Source of the DNA: Vibrio nigripulchritudo ATCC 27043
Lineage (GTDB): Bacteria; Pseudomonadota; Gammaproteobacteria; Enterobacterales; Vibrionaceae
Assembly: GCF_000222685.1 (NCBI RefSeq)
Contig: NZ_AFWJ01000112.1
Coordinates: forward strand, 62,001 to 126,000
Reading direction: 5' to 3'
Length of the DNA stretch: 64,000 nucleotides
Shown here: piece by piece, positions 1 through 8,872 of the stretch
How positions within the stretch are numbered: the first letter of the stretch is position 1
Layout: every line of letters begins with the position of its first letter
The notes under the pieces: model-generated
Told to the model about the DNA's origin: nothing
The model's input: only the letters and a program-made list of their open reading frames with translations
Database searches by the model: none
Made by a program: the position numbers and the translations under genes

Positions 1-668
1 GCTCACTGGAAAAAACCTCGGTAATTCTGCCTCAGGATATGAGAATTTCCAAAGTCGATATTGAAGTGAACCAAGTGGTTAACTTACAGCAGACAATGGT
101 TGTGGCTCACGGTGTGAAAACCATGGAAGTGGAAGCCCAGCTGGCAATTCACGACATGCGAACTTTGATTTACAGCTTGGGTGAATTTGAACGGGATGAA
201 AATGGTGTTCCAAACCCGGATACGGATGCGGTTTCAGCCAGTATCGAGCTGACGAGCGGAAGCTTAGCCGCGAAATGGGACGCGAGACTAACGCGAGTCA
301 GCGAAACCGTTGACCCAAATCAGGCTACCGTAGGCGTCATACTAGAAATCGAGCAAGACTATCGAGATCTCAAACCCCAAAATTCGCCCCCTCTGGTGAA
401 TGGCATGTTCGTCAAAGCAGAAATTATCGGGCAGGAAAACCCAAGCTGGGTGATCCCTGAACGTGCGCTTCATGGCTCTCGAATCTACCTCAAAGATCAA
501 AACAGTACTCTCAGGATTCAACCTGTCACTGTATTGTACCGTCGTGATAATAAGGTGGTGATCGAAGGAGACATTGAACAGGGAGAGTTGCTCATTTTGA
601 ACGACTTGCTTCCCGCTATTGAAGGCATGCAACTGAAATCCAACAGTAATTCGGAGGCAAGAGAATGA
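1..668 (+). CDS. RND efflux periplasmic adaptor subunit, 3' part
   Basis: This is the C-terminal part of a membrane-fusion (periplasmic adaptor) protein of an RND-type efflux pump, which links the inner-membrane permease to an outer-membrane channel. The frame is open to the left edge (first full codon at position 3), so the N-terminus lies outside the window; the ATG at 39 is internal. The visible part reads as beta-barrel and membrane-proximal segments, including a stretch ending in NGMFVKAEI that matches the adaptor motif GMFV.v.i. The stop codon overlaps the permease start by 4 bases, so the two are translationally coupled. The pump's substrate cannot be told from sequence. Confidence 0.85.
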   Translation, partial: SLEKTSVILPQDMRISKVDIEVNQVVNLQQTMVVAHGVKTMEVEAQLAIHDMRTLIYSLGEFERDENGVPNPDTDAVSASIELTSGSLAAKWDARLTRVSETVDPNQATVGVILEIEQDYRDLKPQNSPPLVNGMFVKAEIIGQENPSWVIPERALHGSRIYLKDQNSTLRIQPVTVLYRRDNKVVIEGDIEQGELLILNDLLPAIEGMQLKSNSNSEARE

Positions 669-3600
669 TTCGATTTTTTGCCAGACACCCGACTGCCGCT
701 AACCTGTTGATGCTCGCTCTATTGATCATTGGGTTAACGTCACTGCCTAAATTGAAGCGAGAAACCTTTCCGGAATTTTCTCCTCCTTACATTATGGCGG
801 GGGTGGTTTATCCCGGGGCTTCCCCTCAGGAAGTGGAAGAAAGTCTCTGTGTACGTATGGAAGATGCCGTTGACGGGCTTGCCAATATTGAAGAAACTCG
901 GTGTGAAGCGATTGAGGGTTCTGCTCGCTTAATTCTAAAACTTGATGAGCGGGCAGACATTGGGCGCATGCTGGTGGACGTTCAGACTCAGATCAATTCC
1001 ATTAACGATTTCCCAGACGAAATTGAATCGCCTGTCGTACGTGAAATGGACTGGAATGAGCCGGTGGTTGATGTGGCGATCACCGCAGACACGACCTGGC
1101 CAGAATTGAAAGCTTATGCAGAGCAGCTCAAACGCACTCTCAAACTGGATTACGGTGTGTCCTTAGTGGATGTCAGCGGTTTTTCAGACCACCAGTACCG
1201 AGTTGAACTGGATACGATTGCCATCAGGCAGTTGGGGTTGAGTGTTGGGGAAATTGCCGATCAAATTGGTCGACAAAACGTCAAGTTACCCAGCGGCAAC
1301 ATTGAAACGCCAGATAAAAACTTCCTGATTCGCTTTGACGAGCGCCGAGTCACCCCAGAGGAACTCAGCCAGATTGTGGTTGGTTCAGCCTCAAACGGCA
1401 GTGTGATTCGCTTGGCGGATATTGCCACTATTACAGATCGGTTCGAACTGGATGAGCAGAAGATCCTGTTTGATGGAAAGCCGTCCGCAGTGTTGAAAAT
1501 CAGTAAAAACAAAGCCGACGATGCGTTAAGAATCAAAGATCAGGTAGTGAAGTTTGTTGAAGATCAGCGATTGATTGCGCCAGATGGCGTGACACTGGAA
1601 CTGACGAATGACATGTCTTCCGTACTTTGGGATCGTCTTAGTATGATGCTGAATAATGGTTGGCAGGGGATCATTCTGGTGTTCGCGACCATGTGGCTGT
1701 TTTTCAGCTTTCGGTATTCTTTCTGGGTGGCAGCCGGTCTTCCGGTAGCATTCCTCGGCGGAATGTTCTTAATGGCAAACCTTGGTCTTTCCATCAATAT
1801 TATGTCTTTGGTCGGGTTACTCATGGCAATCGGGATAATGATGGATGATGCTATTGTGATCGCAGAGTCAATAGCGTCTCACCTCGATCGCGGTCAAAGT
1901 GTCGATGAAGCCGTCTATAACGGTGTGCGCAAAGTTTTCCCTGGTGTATTGTCTTCCTTCCTGACCACGGTGTGCATCTTTGGTAGCCTCCTATTTTTGG
2001 AAGGCGAGATGGGAGCCGTACTACGAGCGGTTCCACAAGTCTTGATTCTGGTTCTTTGCCTGAGTTTGGTGGAAGCTTTCCTGATACTCCCCAATCATCT
2101 CTCTCATTCGTTGCACAAACAGAAAAACGATCGCCCGTCACTCAGATTCAAACGCGTTTTGCTGGAGCGATTTGAACATTTTCGCAATACAAAATTGGTG
2201 ACCGCAGTTTCGAAAGTGGTGGAATGGCGATACGCTTTTCTTGGGGGAGTGTTGGCAACTTTACTTGCCTCCATCGCTCTGATAGCCGGTGGGGTAGTGA
2301 AATTTGTCCCGTTCCCGGATCTGGACGGAGACATCGCGGAAGCCCGAATTATTCTTCCTCCGGGTGCTTCACTGGGCCAGACAGAAGCAGTGGTCGATAA
2401 AATCGTACTTGCTGCTGAAAAGCTGAATGAAGACTGGAGCGAACGGGTGGAAGGCGGACGCACATTAGTTCAGCACATTACCAGCAGTTACAACATGAAC
2501 GCCGATGCGGATGAATCCGGGCCGCATTTAGCAACCGTTCGTCTGGATCTTTTGGGAGCAGAGACCCGAAACGCGCTGATTGATGATTTTGTTGACGCCT
2601 GGCGTAACGAAGTTGGAGAACTGGCGCAGCCTGTTTCGCTTGTCTTTAAACAGCCAACAGTGGGACCGGGTGGTCGCGCCATCGAAATTCGCGCTAAGCA
2701 TGACGATCTGGAAGCACTAAAAGCTGCGTCTGTCGAAATCCAGAATTACCTGAACGAATTTGATGGCGTTCACGGCGTGCTCGATGATATGAGGCTTGGC
2801 AAAGAAGAAGTGCTGGTGAAGCTTCGCCCCGGCGCTGAAACCTTTGGAATAAACGGGCAGATGATTGCGGGTCAGCTTCGCGCCGCTTTTTTCGGGCAGA
2901 CTGCCGATGAAATCCAGATTGGTGTAGAAAACATCAAAATAGAAGTTCAGCTTGATAAGAAACAGGCTGGGGATTTGCAGCAGCTCGCGAATTTTCCGAT
3001 CATAAAGTCGGATGGCTCCCAAATTCCGCTGGGTGCTATCGCAACGTTAAGTTTTCAGCGTAATTATGTTCGAATCCAGCGCATAGATGGGTTGAGAACC
3101 ATCAGTGTGTATGGCGATGTCGATAACGCGAAAGCCAGCTCATCTGAAATTATTAATCAGTTCCGAGCGGATGAGGCTCCTTTGTTGATGAGTAAGTACC
3201 CAGGGTTGAGATTCGACTTTGAAGGGGAAGCAAAAGACGCAGCCAAAACCGGAAGCTCTATTGCGAGTGGCTTCTTGCTGGGACTTTTCGGTGTATTCGT
3301 GATTCTGAGTTATCAGTTCCGCAGTTACCTGGAGCCATTTGTGGTGATGATCGCGATCCCATTAGCTCTCATCGGTGTGATTTGGGGGCATTTCCTACTG
3401 GGTCACTCATTGAGCATGCCAAGCATTATGGGATTTGTCTCTTTAGCGGGCATTGTGGTGAACGACTCGATTCTTCTGGTTCAATACATACGGCATCATG
3501 TCGATGAAGGAGACAGCGTTCATGAGTCCGTCGTGAAAGCCAGCCGGGAAAGATTTCGAGCTGTATTCTTAACTTCGATGACAACGGCAGCTGGCTTACT

Positions 3601-3775
3601 TCCTTTGCTCACAGAGACCAGTTTACAGGCACAGGTAATCCAGCCACTGGTGATATCAATCGTGTTTGGTATATTTGCGTCTACCTTATTGGTTTTATTT
3701 ATGATTCCAGCCGCGTATGCCGTTTTAGCAGACTTCGGTCTTGTGCATAAACATGATGAGATACATTCGTCATAA
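665..3775 (+). CDS. RND efflux transporter permease (AcrB/HAE1-like)
   Basis: Proton-driven inner-membrane efflux permease of the resistance-nodulation-division family. The length of 1036 residues is normal. TM1 lies at about residues 9-28, followed by a large periplasmic loop, a six-helix block (about 330-480), a second periplasmic loop and a final helix block (about 870-1025). The paired aspartates of TM4 used for proton relay are present as D394-D395 in GIMMDDAIVIAES. It overlaps the adaptor gene by 4 bases (ATGA), forming an adaptor-permease operon. No outer-membrane factor gene follows, so the pump probably uses a TolC-type channel encoded elsewhere. Its substrates are unknown. Confidence 0.93.
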   Translation: MIRFFARHPTAANLLMLALLIIGLTSLPKLKRETFPEFSPPYIMAGVVYPGASPQEVEESLCVRMEDAVDGLANIEETRCEAIEGSARLILKLDERADIGRMLVDVQTQINSINDFPDEIESPVVREMDWNEPVVDVAITADTTWPELKAYAEQLKRTLKLDYGVSLVDVSGFSDHQYRVELDTIAIRQLGLSVGEIADQIGRQNVKLPSGNIETPDKNFLIRFDERRVTPEELSQIVVGSASNGSVIRLADIATITDRFELDEQKILFDGKPSAVLKISKNKADDALRIKDQVVKFVEDQRLIAPDGVTLELTNDMSSVLWDRLSMMLNNGWQGIILVFATMWLFFSFRYSFWVAAGLPVAFLGGMFLMANLGLSINIMSLVGLLMAIGIMMDDAIVIAESIASHLDRGQSVDEAVYNGVRKVFPGVLSSFLTTVCIFGSLLFLEGEMGAVLRAVPQVLILVLCLSLVEAFLILPNHLSHSLHKQKNDRPSLRFKRVLLERFEHFRNTKLVTAVSKVVEWRYAFLGGVLATLLASIALIAGGVVKFVPFPDLDGDIAEARIILPPGASLGQTEAVVDKIVLAAEKLNEDWSERVEGGRTLVQHITSSYNMNADADESGPHLATVRLDLLGAETRNALIDDFVDAWRNEVGELAQPVSLVFKQPTVGPGGRAIEIRAKHDDLEALKAASVEIQNYLNEFDGVHGVLDDMRLGKEEVLVKLRPGAETFGINGQMIAGQLRAAFFGQTADEIQIGVENIKIEVQLDKKQAGDLQQLANFPIIKSDGSQIPLGAIATLSFQRNYVRIQRIDGLRTISVYGDVDNAKASSSEIINQFRADEAPLLMSKYPGLRFDFEGEAKDAAKTGSSIASGFLLGLFGVFVILSYQFRSYLEPFVVMIAIPLALIGVIWGHFLLGHSLSMPSIMGFVSLAGIVVNDSILLVQYIRHHVDEGDSVHESVVKASRERFRAVFLTSMTTAAGLLPLLTETSLQAQVIQPLVISIVFGIFASTLLVLFMIPAAYAVLADFGLVHKHDEIHSS

Positions 3776-3803
3776 TACTGCCAAATGTAAATGAGAAAGT
3801 AAT

Positions 3804-3824
3804 AAGGGGGACATCGTCCCCCTT
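3804..3824 (+). terminator. Hairpin after the RND permease gene
   Basis: Perfect 9-bp stem AAGGGGGAC / GTCCCCCTT with a 3-base loop, 29 bases after the permease stop. It is GC-rich but has no strong T-run, so termination may be partial. Confidence 0.5.
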
Positions 3825-4076
3825 CCTCGTGATTTGACTCTAAAAAAAAATATTTTGATGTTTGTTGCACTTGAATATCAATAGTATGTAAATACACCAT
3901 ATGCATATGTTACGATGGCTGATTTAATGCATATCAAACCTGTTGCTCACTGGCTTTGCGGTATTTCTTTTGCTGGGCTGGCGAAGAAAATCGCATAGAG
4001 CATGGATCGGATGAAATGCGTATTGACGCAAGTAACACACCGCTTGCCGAACAGAAAATATAAGGACCCCATATCA

Positions 4077-4877
4077 ATGTCATGGCAGAACCGAAAATTT
4101 CAATTACGCCCACTTTCAATTAAAAGTCTTATCGGGTGCGCAGGGTTGATCCTGCTGACAGGATGTCAGAGCACTGGTAAAGGCTCAGAAGCATCACAGA
4201 CAAGTAATGTTTCAGGTAGCTCCAGTTCTGGTCTTATTAGCACTCAGCTTGATGAATTCTTCAGCCAGCAAGCGCGTGACCAGTTCCTTAAGCAATCTAT
4301 CGAAGCTTTAGAATCTCAGGGAACAAGCGAATGGCAAGGCATCGACTCTGCGACTGCTGCGAAATGGCTCATTAAAGTTGCTTCGCCGGAAGTTCAATCT
4401 GTTCAGGTGGAATACCCTGTAGAAAATTCTGTTGATACCACCCAAAGCTTGGTGTTTGTAGGCGTCTCATACGAAACCACCACTGCGCTAAATCTGCGTT
4501 CTGGTCCTCGCCAATCCAGCCAGAAGATTGGTCAGCTTATCAAAGGTGAGGAATTTAATGTTTTAGCTCAGGCTAGTGGTAAACCATGGGTGTTGGTAGA
4601 GCAGGAAGGTAACGTACGTGGCTACGTTCATCATGATTACATCCAGCCAGCGGGTCCGCAGCAAGATTTAATTGTGTCTAAGGTTGGTGTAACAACGTTT
4701 GAAAGCTCTGATGTCGAGACAACAACACTGGAAGGCACATATGTCTGCCGTGATTTACAGTACTCATTTTCTCGTGAAGAGAAAGCGCAGCAAGGTGAGT
4801 TTACGGCATGTCAGAAGCAACAAGGTACATGGTACATCGAAGAAGGCAGTGCCCGAATCGTTAAAGTATCGGAATAA
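4077..4877 (+). CDS. SH3b-domain lipoprotein (paralogue 1)
   Basis: Predicted envelope lipoprotein. I chose the ATG at 4077 over the upstream in-frame ATG at 4002 because AAGGA lies 10-11 bases before it and the resulting N-terminus is a proper lipoprotein signal (hydrophobic GCAGLILLTGC, lipobox LTGC). A bacterial SH3 domain follows (ALNLRSGP... GKPWVLVEQEG..RGYVHHDYI, about residues 133-185). The C-terminus (YVCRDLQYS ... GEFTACQKQQGTWYIE) resembles the C-terminal motif of 17-kDa surface antigens. The protein at 10207-11022 is a clear paralogue with the same architecture. SH3b domains commonly bind peptidoglycan; the actual role here is unknown. Confidence 0.8.
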   Translation: MSWQNRKFQLRPLSIKSLIGCAGLILLTGCQSTGKGSEASQTSNVSGSSSSGLISTQLDEFFSQQARDQFLKQSIEALESQGTSEWQGIDSATAAKWLIKVASPEVQSVQVEYPVENSVDTTQSLVFVGVSYETTTALNLRSGPRQSSQKIGQLIKGEEFNVLAQASGKPWVLVEQEGNVRGYVHHDYIQPAGPQQDLIVSKVGVTTFESSDVETTTLEGTYVCRDLQYSFSREEKAQQGEFTACQKQQGTWYIEEGSARIVKVSE

Positions 4878-4892
4878 CTTCTACCGAATTTT

Positions 4893-4920
4893 AAAAGGGA
4901 AGCCAGTGGCTTCCCTTTTT
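4893..4920 (+). terminator. Bidirectional terminator
   Basis: 12-bp stem AAAAGGGAAGCC / GGCTTCCCTTTT with a 3-base loop, followed by T residues. It serves the SH3b lipoprotein gene on the plus strand and has the matching A-run needed for the convergent ABC-like gene, whose stop codon abuts it. Confidence 0.85.
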
Positions 4921-6437
4921 CATGTTTCGGAAACAAAATGTGTAATAAACAAAGTGAATGTTTCCTGACTAGCGAAACTCGACAAGGTGTCAATCAGAGG
5001 TTTGTTCTGGCATATCGATAACCGGTCTATGATGAGTAATCTTGGCTCTAGCAAAAGCGCTCTCGCAACCAATATCTTATCTTTCATTTCAGGCTCCAGA
5101 CCTAAGCCGAACTCCCGTACAGGCTGACTGAGTTTCTCTGTATCAATATCGACCAAGTGACATGCTCGGCGAATTTCTTTATCTGTGGCTTTTCGTCTGC
5201 CGTATCGAACATTAGTTAAAATCGTTCCGCGAAACAGCTGACTTCTTTCTTGGATATGAATGATGCTCTTAGATAGGCTTTCTGGGCTTAACCAGTCCAG
5301 TCTTCGACCTGATATCACTATATTTCCGTCAAATGGCAAACTGTGTCGGGTTATCACTTCACTTAACTGAGATCGTTTGTTTTGCTTCCAGTCTGTTAGG
5401 TGAATGACTTCCCCTTGAGAAAAGTCCACATTAACAGCTTCATCATGTTCACATAATCTAAGATTCTTCAGTTTAATGCTGTGGGCTTCTCTGTGACTCA
5501 ATCGATTGTTTCGATGAGGTGAAATTTTTACGGCTTCTGACATGGCGGCTTCAAGCCGACGTTTCGCAACGATATAGGTAATCGCATACCCCCAACTGAG
5601 CAGAACTTCCCGCAATGAGTGGAACAGCAATCCGAGGATCAGGAGTAGTGTAGCCAGGTCTTCTGCCTGAATCTTGTCTTGCCACACAGAGGTAAGTAGT
5701 AGACACGCTAAAGTGACAGGCAGCCAGACAGAAGTTTGTTGGGTTAGGGCGGTTTGAACAACGGTTTCGTGAATAGAGGTCAGAGCTAACTTGTCGCTGG
5801 CTCGATTCAGCCGACTGCCTTCTCGTTTGATCTGACGGAATTGATTGACGCACCGATAGGAAACTATGCGTTCGCACAGGTGACCGCTTAGCCGACCGCG
5901 ATCTCGGCGAAGCTCGCGAGCCAGCTCAAAAAGACTGGGGCTTAACAATAGTCCTACTAGCAGGGCGCAGAGAGTAACCCCAGCAATCAATATGCCCGAA
6001 TTCCCCCACAATGTGACGAGCAGGCCTAAATACCCAATGATGGAACAGCCATGCGTAACCAGCTTCGCCGCTCCCTGACTAGCCCAGTCTTTAATATTGC
6101 TACTGTCTGTGATAAGTCGGGTCATCATCACCCCGAGTCTTTTAGGAGCCCGGTATTCAGGGGCGGACATCAACACGGTGTAAAGTTGATGTCGTACCTC
6201 TTTCACATAATGCTGACCGAGCTTCTCTGCCCAAAAAGCTTCCACAAGACTAAATGCCAATATGCCTAATGCGATGCCAAGGAACATGAGCAACAGCGTG
6301 ATGTCCCAGTTACTTTGCCACAATTGCTTGAGCATCAACATGCTAGACACATTCATTGAGGCGATGATGATCCCGATAAATATCAAAGAAAAAAGCCAGC
6401 GAACACGTATTCCCTGGCTTAGTGGCACTAATTTCAT
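4920..6437 (-). CDS. ABC-transporter-like half-transporter with degenerate ATPase domain
   Basis: 505-residue protein with the fold plan of an exporter half-transporter: transmembrane helices over about residues 13-290, then a nucleotide-binding-like domain at about 320-505. The frame is intact but the ATPase motifs are not. The Walker A position reads TDWKQNKRS (348-356; glycines and hydroxyl residue lost, one lysine kept). The LSGGQ signature is replaced by EPEMK (448-452). Walker B ends LLIID followed by R472 where the catalytic glutamate belongs, and the D-loop reads SICQ. The Q-loop glutamine (Q396) and H-loop histidine (H500) remain. It should bind or hydrolyse ATP poorly if at all. Its start overlaps the DUF1611 stop by 4 bases, so the two are coupled. 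Role unknown. Confidence 0.82.
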   Translation of the reverse strand: MKLVPLSQGIRVRWLFSLIFIGIIIASMNVSSMLMLKQLWQSNWDITLLLMFLGIALGILAFSLVEAFWAEKLGQHYVKEVRHQLYTVLMSAPEYRAPKRLGVMMTRLITDSSNIKDWASQGAAKLVTHGCSIIGYLGLLVTLWGNSGILIAGVTLCALLVGLLLSPSLFELARELRRDRGRLSGHLCERIVSYRCVNQFRQIKREGSRLNRASDKLALTSIHETVVQTALTQQTSVWLPVTLACLLLTSVWQDKIQAEDLATLLLILGLLFHSLREVLLSWGYAITYIVAKRRLEAAMSEAVKISPHRNNRLSHREAHSIKLKNLRLCEHDEAVNVDFSQGEVIHLTDWKQNKRSQLSEVITRHSLPFDGNIVISGRRLDWLSPESLSKSIIHIQERSQLFRGTILTNVRYGRRKATDKEIRRACHLVDIDTEKLSQPVREFGLGLEPEMKDKILVARALLLEPRLLIIDRLSICQNKPLIDTLSSFASQETFTLFITHFVSET

Positions 6438-7492
6438 GCCGTCAGTTTCTCTTCAGATTGAGCGGGCATGTTGAGTAATGACTGTGCGATTTGAGGTTCG
6501 ACAAGTTGCACAAGGTTATACACAGGGACGTCGATTTGCTTAGCGGCTTCTCGGTGTGCAAGCGGAGACGCGCAAATCATGCCGCTTATTGCTGGAACAT
6601 AATAACCCTGGTCTGTTAGCCATTGAGCTCCGGATGTTGCACCTAAAGATTCACGAGCGGTGAATACTATGTTTCTGTAGTTCGCTTTAAAATCAGGATT
6701 TTGCAATAAGGCGCGAGTTTCACGTTGATACACACCATCCGCTATTTCAACTACGATGGCATTGCAGCCACGGTCGATGAGTTCAGCAGATAATGTATCG
6801 ACGATCTGATTGAGTTCATTCAATTCCACTTTAAAGGAAGTTGGGTAGCCTGCATCAGTGAAGTCGATAGCAGAATGCGCACCTGCGTCTTGCATAAGCC
6901 ATAAATCGCCACCTGCTCCGGTGCCAGTAACTTTCATTGCACCAACTTGATAGCCCGCTTTGCTCAAACCGTGAATGATGTGTGCTGCTGAAGTGGTTTT
7001 ACCAGCATTCATAGACGTGCCGACGACAACTACATTTGGCACTTTGTGATTAGTTATCTGAGGCTCAACTTTGAAATCAGCTAAGTTGATGACTTTGCCT
7101 TCCGCAGTGCCAACCAAGCCAATAGGGCGGATCTCGGTCGGGAAATCAATTTTGTCGTGCCAGCTAAGTGCAGTGCCTGCGATACCACCTGCCGCGACCA
7201 TGTGGCAGGCTTGCAATGAATCAGGTACTACCGCTTCAAACTGGTCAGGTGCGTAGCGGTTACCATAAGCCAGAATAACCTCGTCGCCTTCAAATAATGA
7301 AGCTCGACGTCCATCTACACGTTCACTGCGTTTGTGATGCCCAAGTAATGTAACTTTAGCTAATACCAAGTCGCCTGCTTTTGGCGTTTGAATGCCCGTG
7401 ACCAAAGTCTGCATGAGTTTTTCAGGAACACGACGAGTAACAAAAGAACGCTTAGCAGCAAGGATACGTTGAGATTGGTTTAGTGAAATCAT
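6434..7492 (-). CDS. DUF1611 family P-loop NTPase
   Basis: 352-residue cytoplasmic protein of the DUF1611 family. An N-terminal domain of about 145 residues precedes a P-loop domain with a canonical Walker A, GTSMNAGKTT (158-167), and a downstream acidic strand (IVVEIADG). Known relatives are poorly characterised; some are encoded beside dipeptide epimerases, but no epimerase is seen here. It is the first gene of a two-gene operon with the ATPase-dead ABC protein (4-base overlap). Its intact nucleotide site beside a protein that has lost its own suggests that they might work together, which is inference. The promoter must lie in the 267-base divergent gap shared with the PepSY gene. Confidence 0.8.
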   Translation of the reverse strand: MISLNQSQRILAAKRSFVTRRVPEKLMQTLVTGIQTPKAGDLVLAKVTLLGHHKRSERVDGRRASLFEGDEVILAYGNRYAPDQFEAVVPDSLQACHMVAAGGIAGTALSWHDKIDFPTEIRPIGLVGTAEGKVINLADFKVEPQITNHKVPNVVVVGTSMNAGKTTSAAHIIHGLSKAGYQVGAMKVTGTGAGGDLWLMQDAGAHSAIDFTDAGYPTSFKVELNELNQIVDTLSAELIDRGCNAIVVEIADGVYQRETRALLQNPDFKANYRNIVFTARESLGATSGAQWLTDQGYYVPAISGMICASPLAHREAAKQIDVPVYNLVQLVEPQIAQSLLNMPAQSEEKLTA

Positions 7493-7759
7493 GGTTCTCT
7501 CCAGGAATAAATTCGATGTGTTGCTTCAACGGGGAGCCATTCTAGAAGGGGCTAACTGACGATTAGCTGATAAGTGATGTAAGGTTTTGGTAAGCTTTGA
7601 GAATCAAGCTTTAACTTTATGATTTTATGAGTTAATTTTTTCTTACTCTTTCTTTTTTCTGCTATAACAGAAGCATGATTTAATGGTCGCTGTAAGCTCT
7701 TCGTAAGGTTACAGTGGGTAAGTTGAACGCTGAAAAATCTCACCATACAGGTAAATGAA

Positions 7760-8209
7760 TTGAAAAAACGGTCTGCCACGCTCTGCATTCTTCTTTTGCT
7801 TTCTACTGGGTTTCACAACTCAGTAGCGGCGAATTGTAATGCAAAGCCTTCTGCAAGCTCGTTTTTCAAATTCATGAAGAGTAAGAAAGCAGAAGCGAAA
7901 GAAGCAGGGGAAACCTTGTTAAAAGCTTCTGCAAGCACTAACGAATGCCAGCCATCATTTGAATTAAAAGTACTGGATTCACGAGGGCGTGTGGTCACTC
8001 GTATATACGATGCCGATACGTTTGAGCTGATCGCCGAAGATAAACCTTCTTTCGCCAGTGGGGGTAGTTCAGACAAAAGCCACTCCGGCAGCAGCGGTGG
8101 CTCTGGCAATGGTGGGAATGGCAGTGGTGGATCATCAGGCGGAAGCAGTGATCGTGATGACGACGATGATGATGACAACGATGACGACAATGACAGCGAC
8201 GACGATTAA
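7760..8209 (+). CDS. Secreted PepSY-domain protein with Gly/Ser linker and poly-Asp tail
   Basis: 149-residue periplasmic protein. The start is TTG (7760) with AGG about 8 bases upstream; no in-frame ATG gives a signal peptide. The signal peptide covers residues 1-23 (ending SVAA). A single PepSY-like unit follows (FELKVLDSRGRVVTRIYDADTFELIAED, about residues 75-102). Then come a Gly/Ser-rich linker (about 105-130) and a C-terminal tail of nearly pure Asp (about 131-149). Such a tail could bind divalent cations. The stop codon touches the response-regulator ATG with no gap, so it is the first gene of the two-component operon and a likely partner or target of that system (inference). Confidence 0.75.
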   Translation: MKKRSATLCILLLLSTGFHNSVAANCNAKPSASSFFKFMKSKKAEAKEAGETLLKASASTNECQPSFELKVLDSRGRVVTRIYDADTFELIAEDKPSFASGGSSDKSHSGSSGGSGNGGNGSGGSSGGSSDRDDDDDDDNDDDNDSDDD

Positions 8210-8872
8210 ATGAGAGCACTAGTAGTAGAAGACAACATCCAGGCGGCAGAGCAGATTTCAGAGGCTTTGACGGGGCATGGTTTTATTGTTGACGTGACTC
8301 ATGACGGTAACGATGCATGGTTTCAGGGCGATACCGAAGAGTATGACATTGCGATTCTTGATTTGGGGTTGCCTGGTAAAGATGGATTAAGTGTGTTGAC
8401 GGAATGGCGCAGGGCGGGAAATAAAATGCCAGTCATCATTCTGACGGCACGTGATACTTGGCGTGAAAAAGTCACGGGTCTCAGAGCGGGTGCAGACGAT
8501 TACCTGGTTAAGCCATTTGAAATGGAAGAGCTGCTTGCCCGGATAGAAGCATTGGTTCGTCGTTCAAATGGGCATGCCAGCTCTGTACTGAAATGTGGAG
8601 ACATTGAGGTCGATACCGCTACTCAACGCGCTACTCTTAAAGGCGCTCATCTGGACCTAAGCTCATTAGAGTACCGACTGCTGGCTTATCTGATTAATCA
8701 TCAGGGTGAAGTGGTATCTAAAGCCACGCTCACAGAACACCTATACCAGATGGATTTTGAGCACAACTCTAACGTAATTGAAGTACTGGTGAATCGGGTC
8801 CGTAAAAAAATGGGCACGCAACACATTCAGACACGTCGTGGACTGGGATACCAACTGAATGAGCAAGGCTAA
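8210..8872 (+). CDS. OmpR-family response regulator
   Basis: 220-residue response regulator. The receiver domain (1-115) has the acidic pair E7-D8, phospho-acceptor D51 (ILDLGLPGKDG), T79 and K101 (YLVKPF). The C-terminal winged-helix DNA-binding domain spans about 125-218 and ends in the family motif RRGLGYQL. It resembles the QseB/PmrA branch of OmpR regulators. It directly follows the PepSY gene and overlaps the kinase gene by 14 bases, which makes the pairing with that kinase very likely. Target promoters are not identifiable from sequence alone; the PepSY and porin genes are natural candidates. Confidence 0.92.
   Translation: MRALVVEDNIQAAEQISEALTGHGFIVDVTHDGNDAWFQGDTEEYDIAILDLGLPGKDGLSVLTEWRRAGNKMPVIILTARDTWREKVTGLRAGADDYLVKPFEMEELLARIEALVRRSNGHASSVLKCGDIEVDTATQRATLKGAHLDLSSLEYRLLAYLINHQGEVVSKATLTEHLYQMDFEHNSNVIEVLVNRVRKKMGTQHIQTRRGLGYQLNEQG

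Noticed and set aside
3898-3909. 12-base palindrome CATATGCATATG upstream of the first SH3b lipoprotein
   Set aside because: AT-rich short palindromes arise easily by chance, and no matching second copy or known regulator site was found.
7813-8219. Minus-strand open frames opposite the PepSY poly-Asp gene
   Set aside because: They come from the repetitive GAT/GAC and Gly/Ser codons of the real gene and have low-complexity products only.
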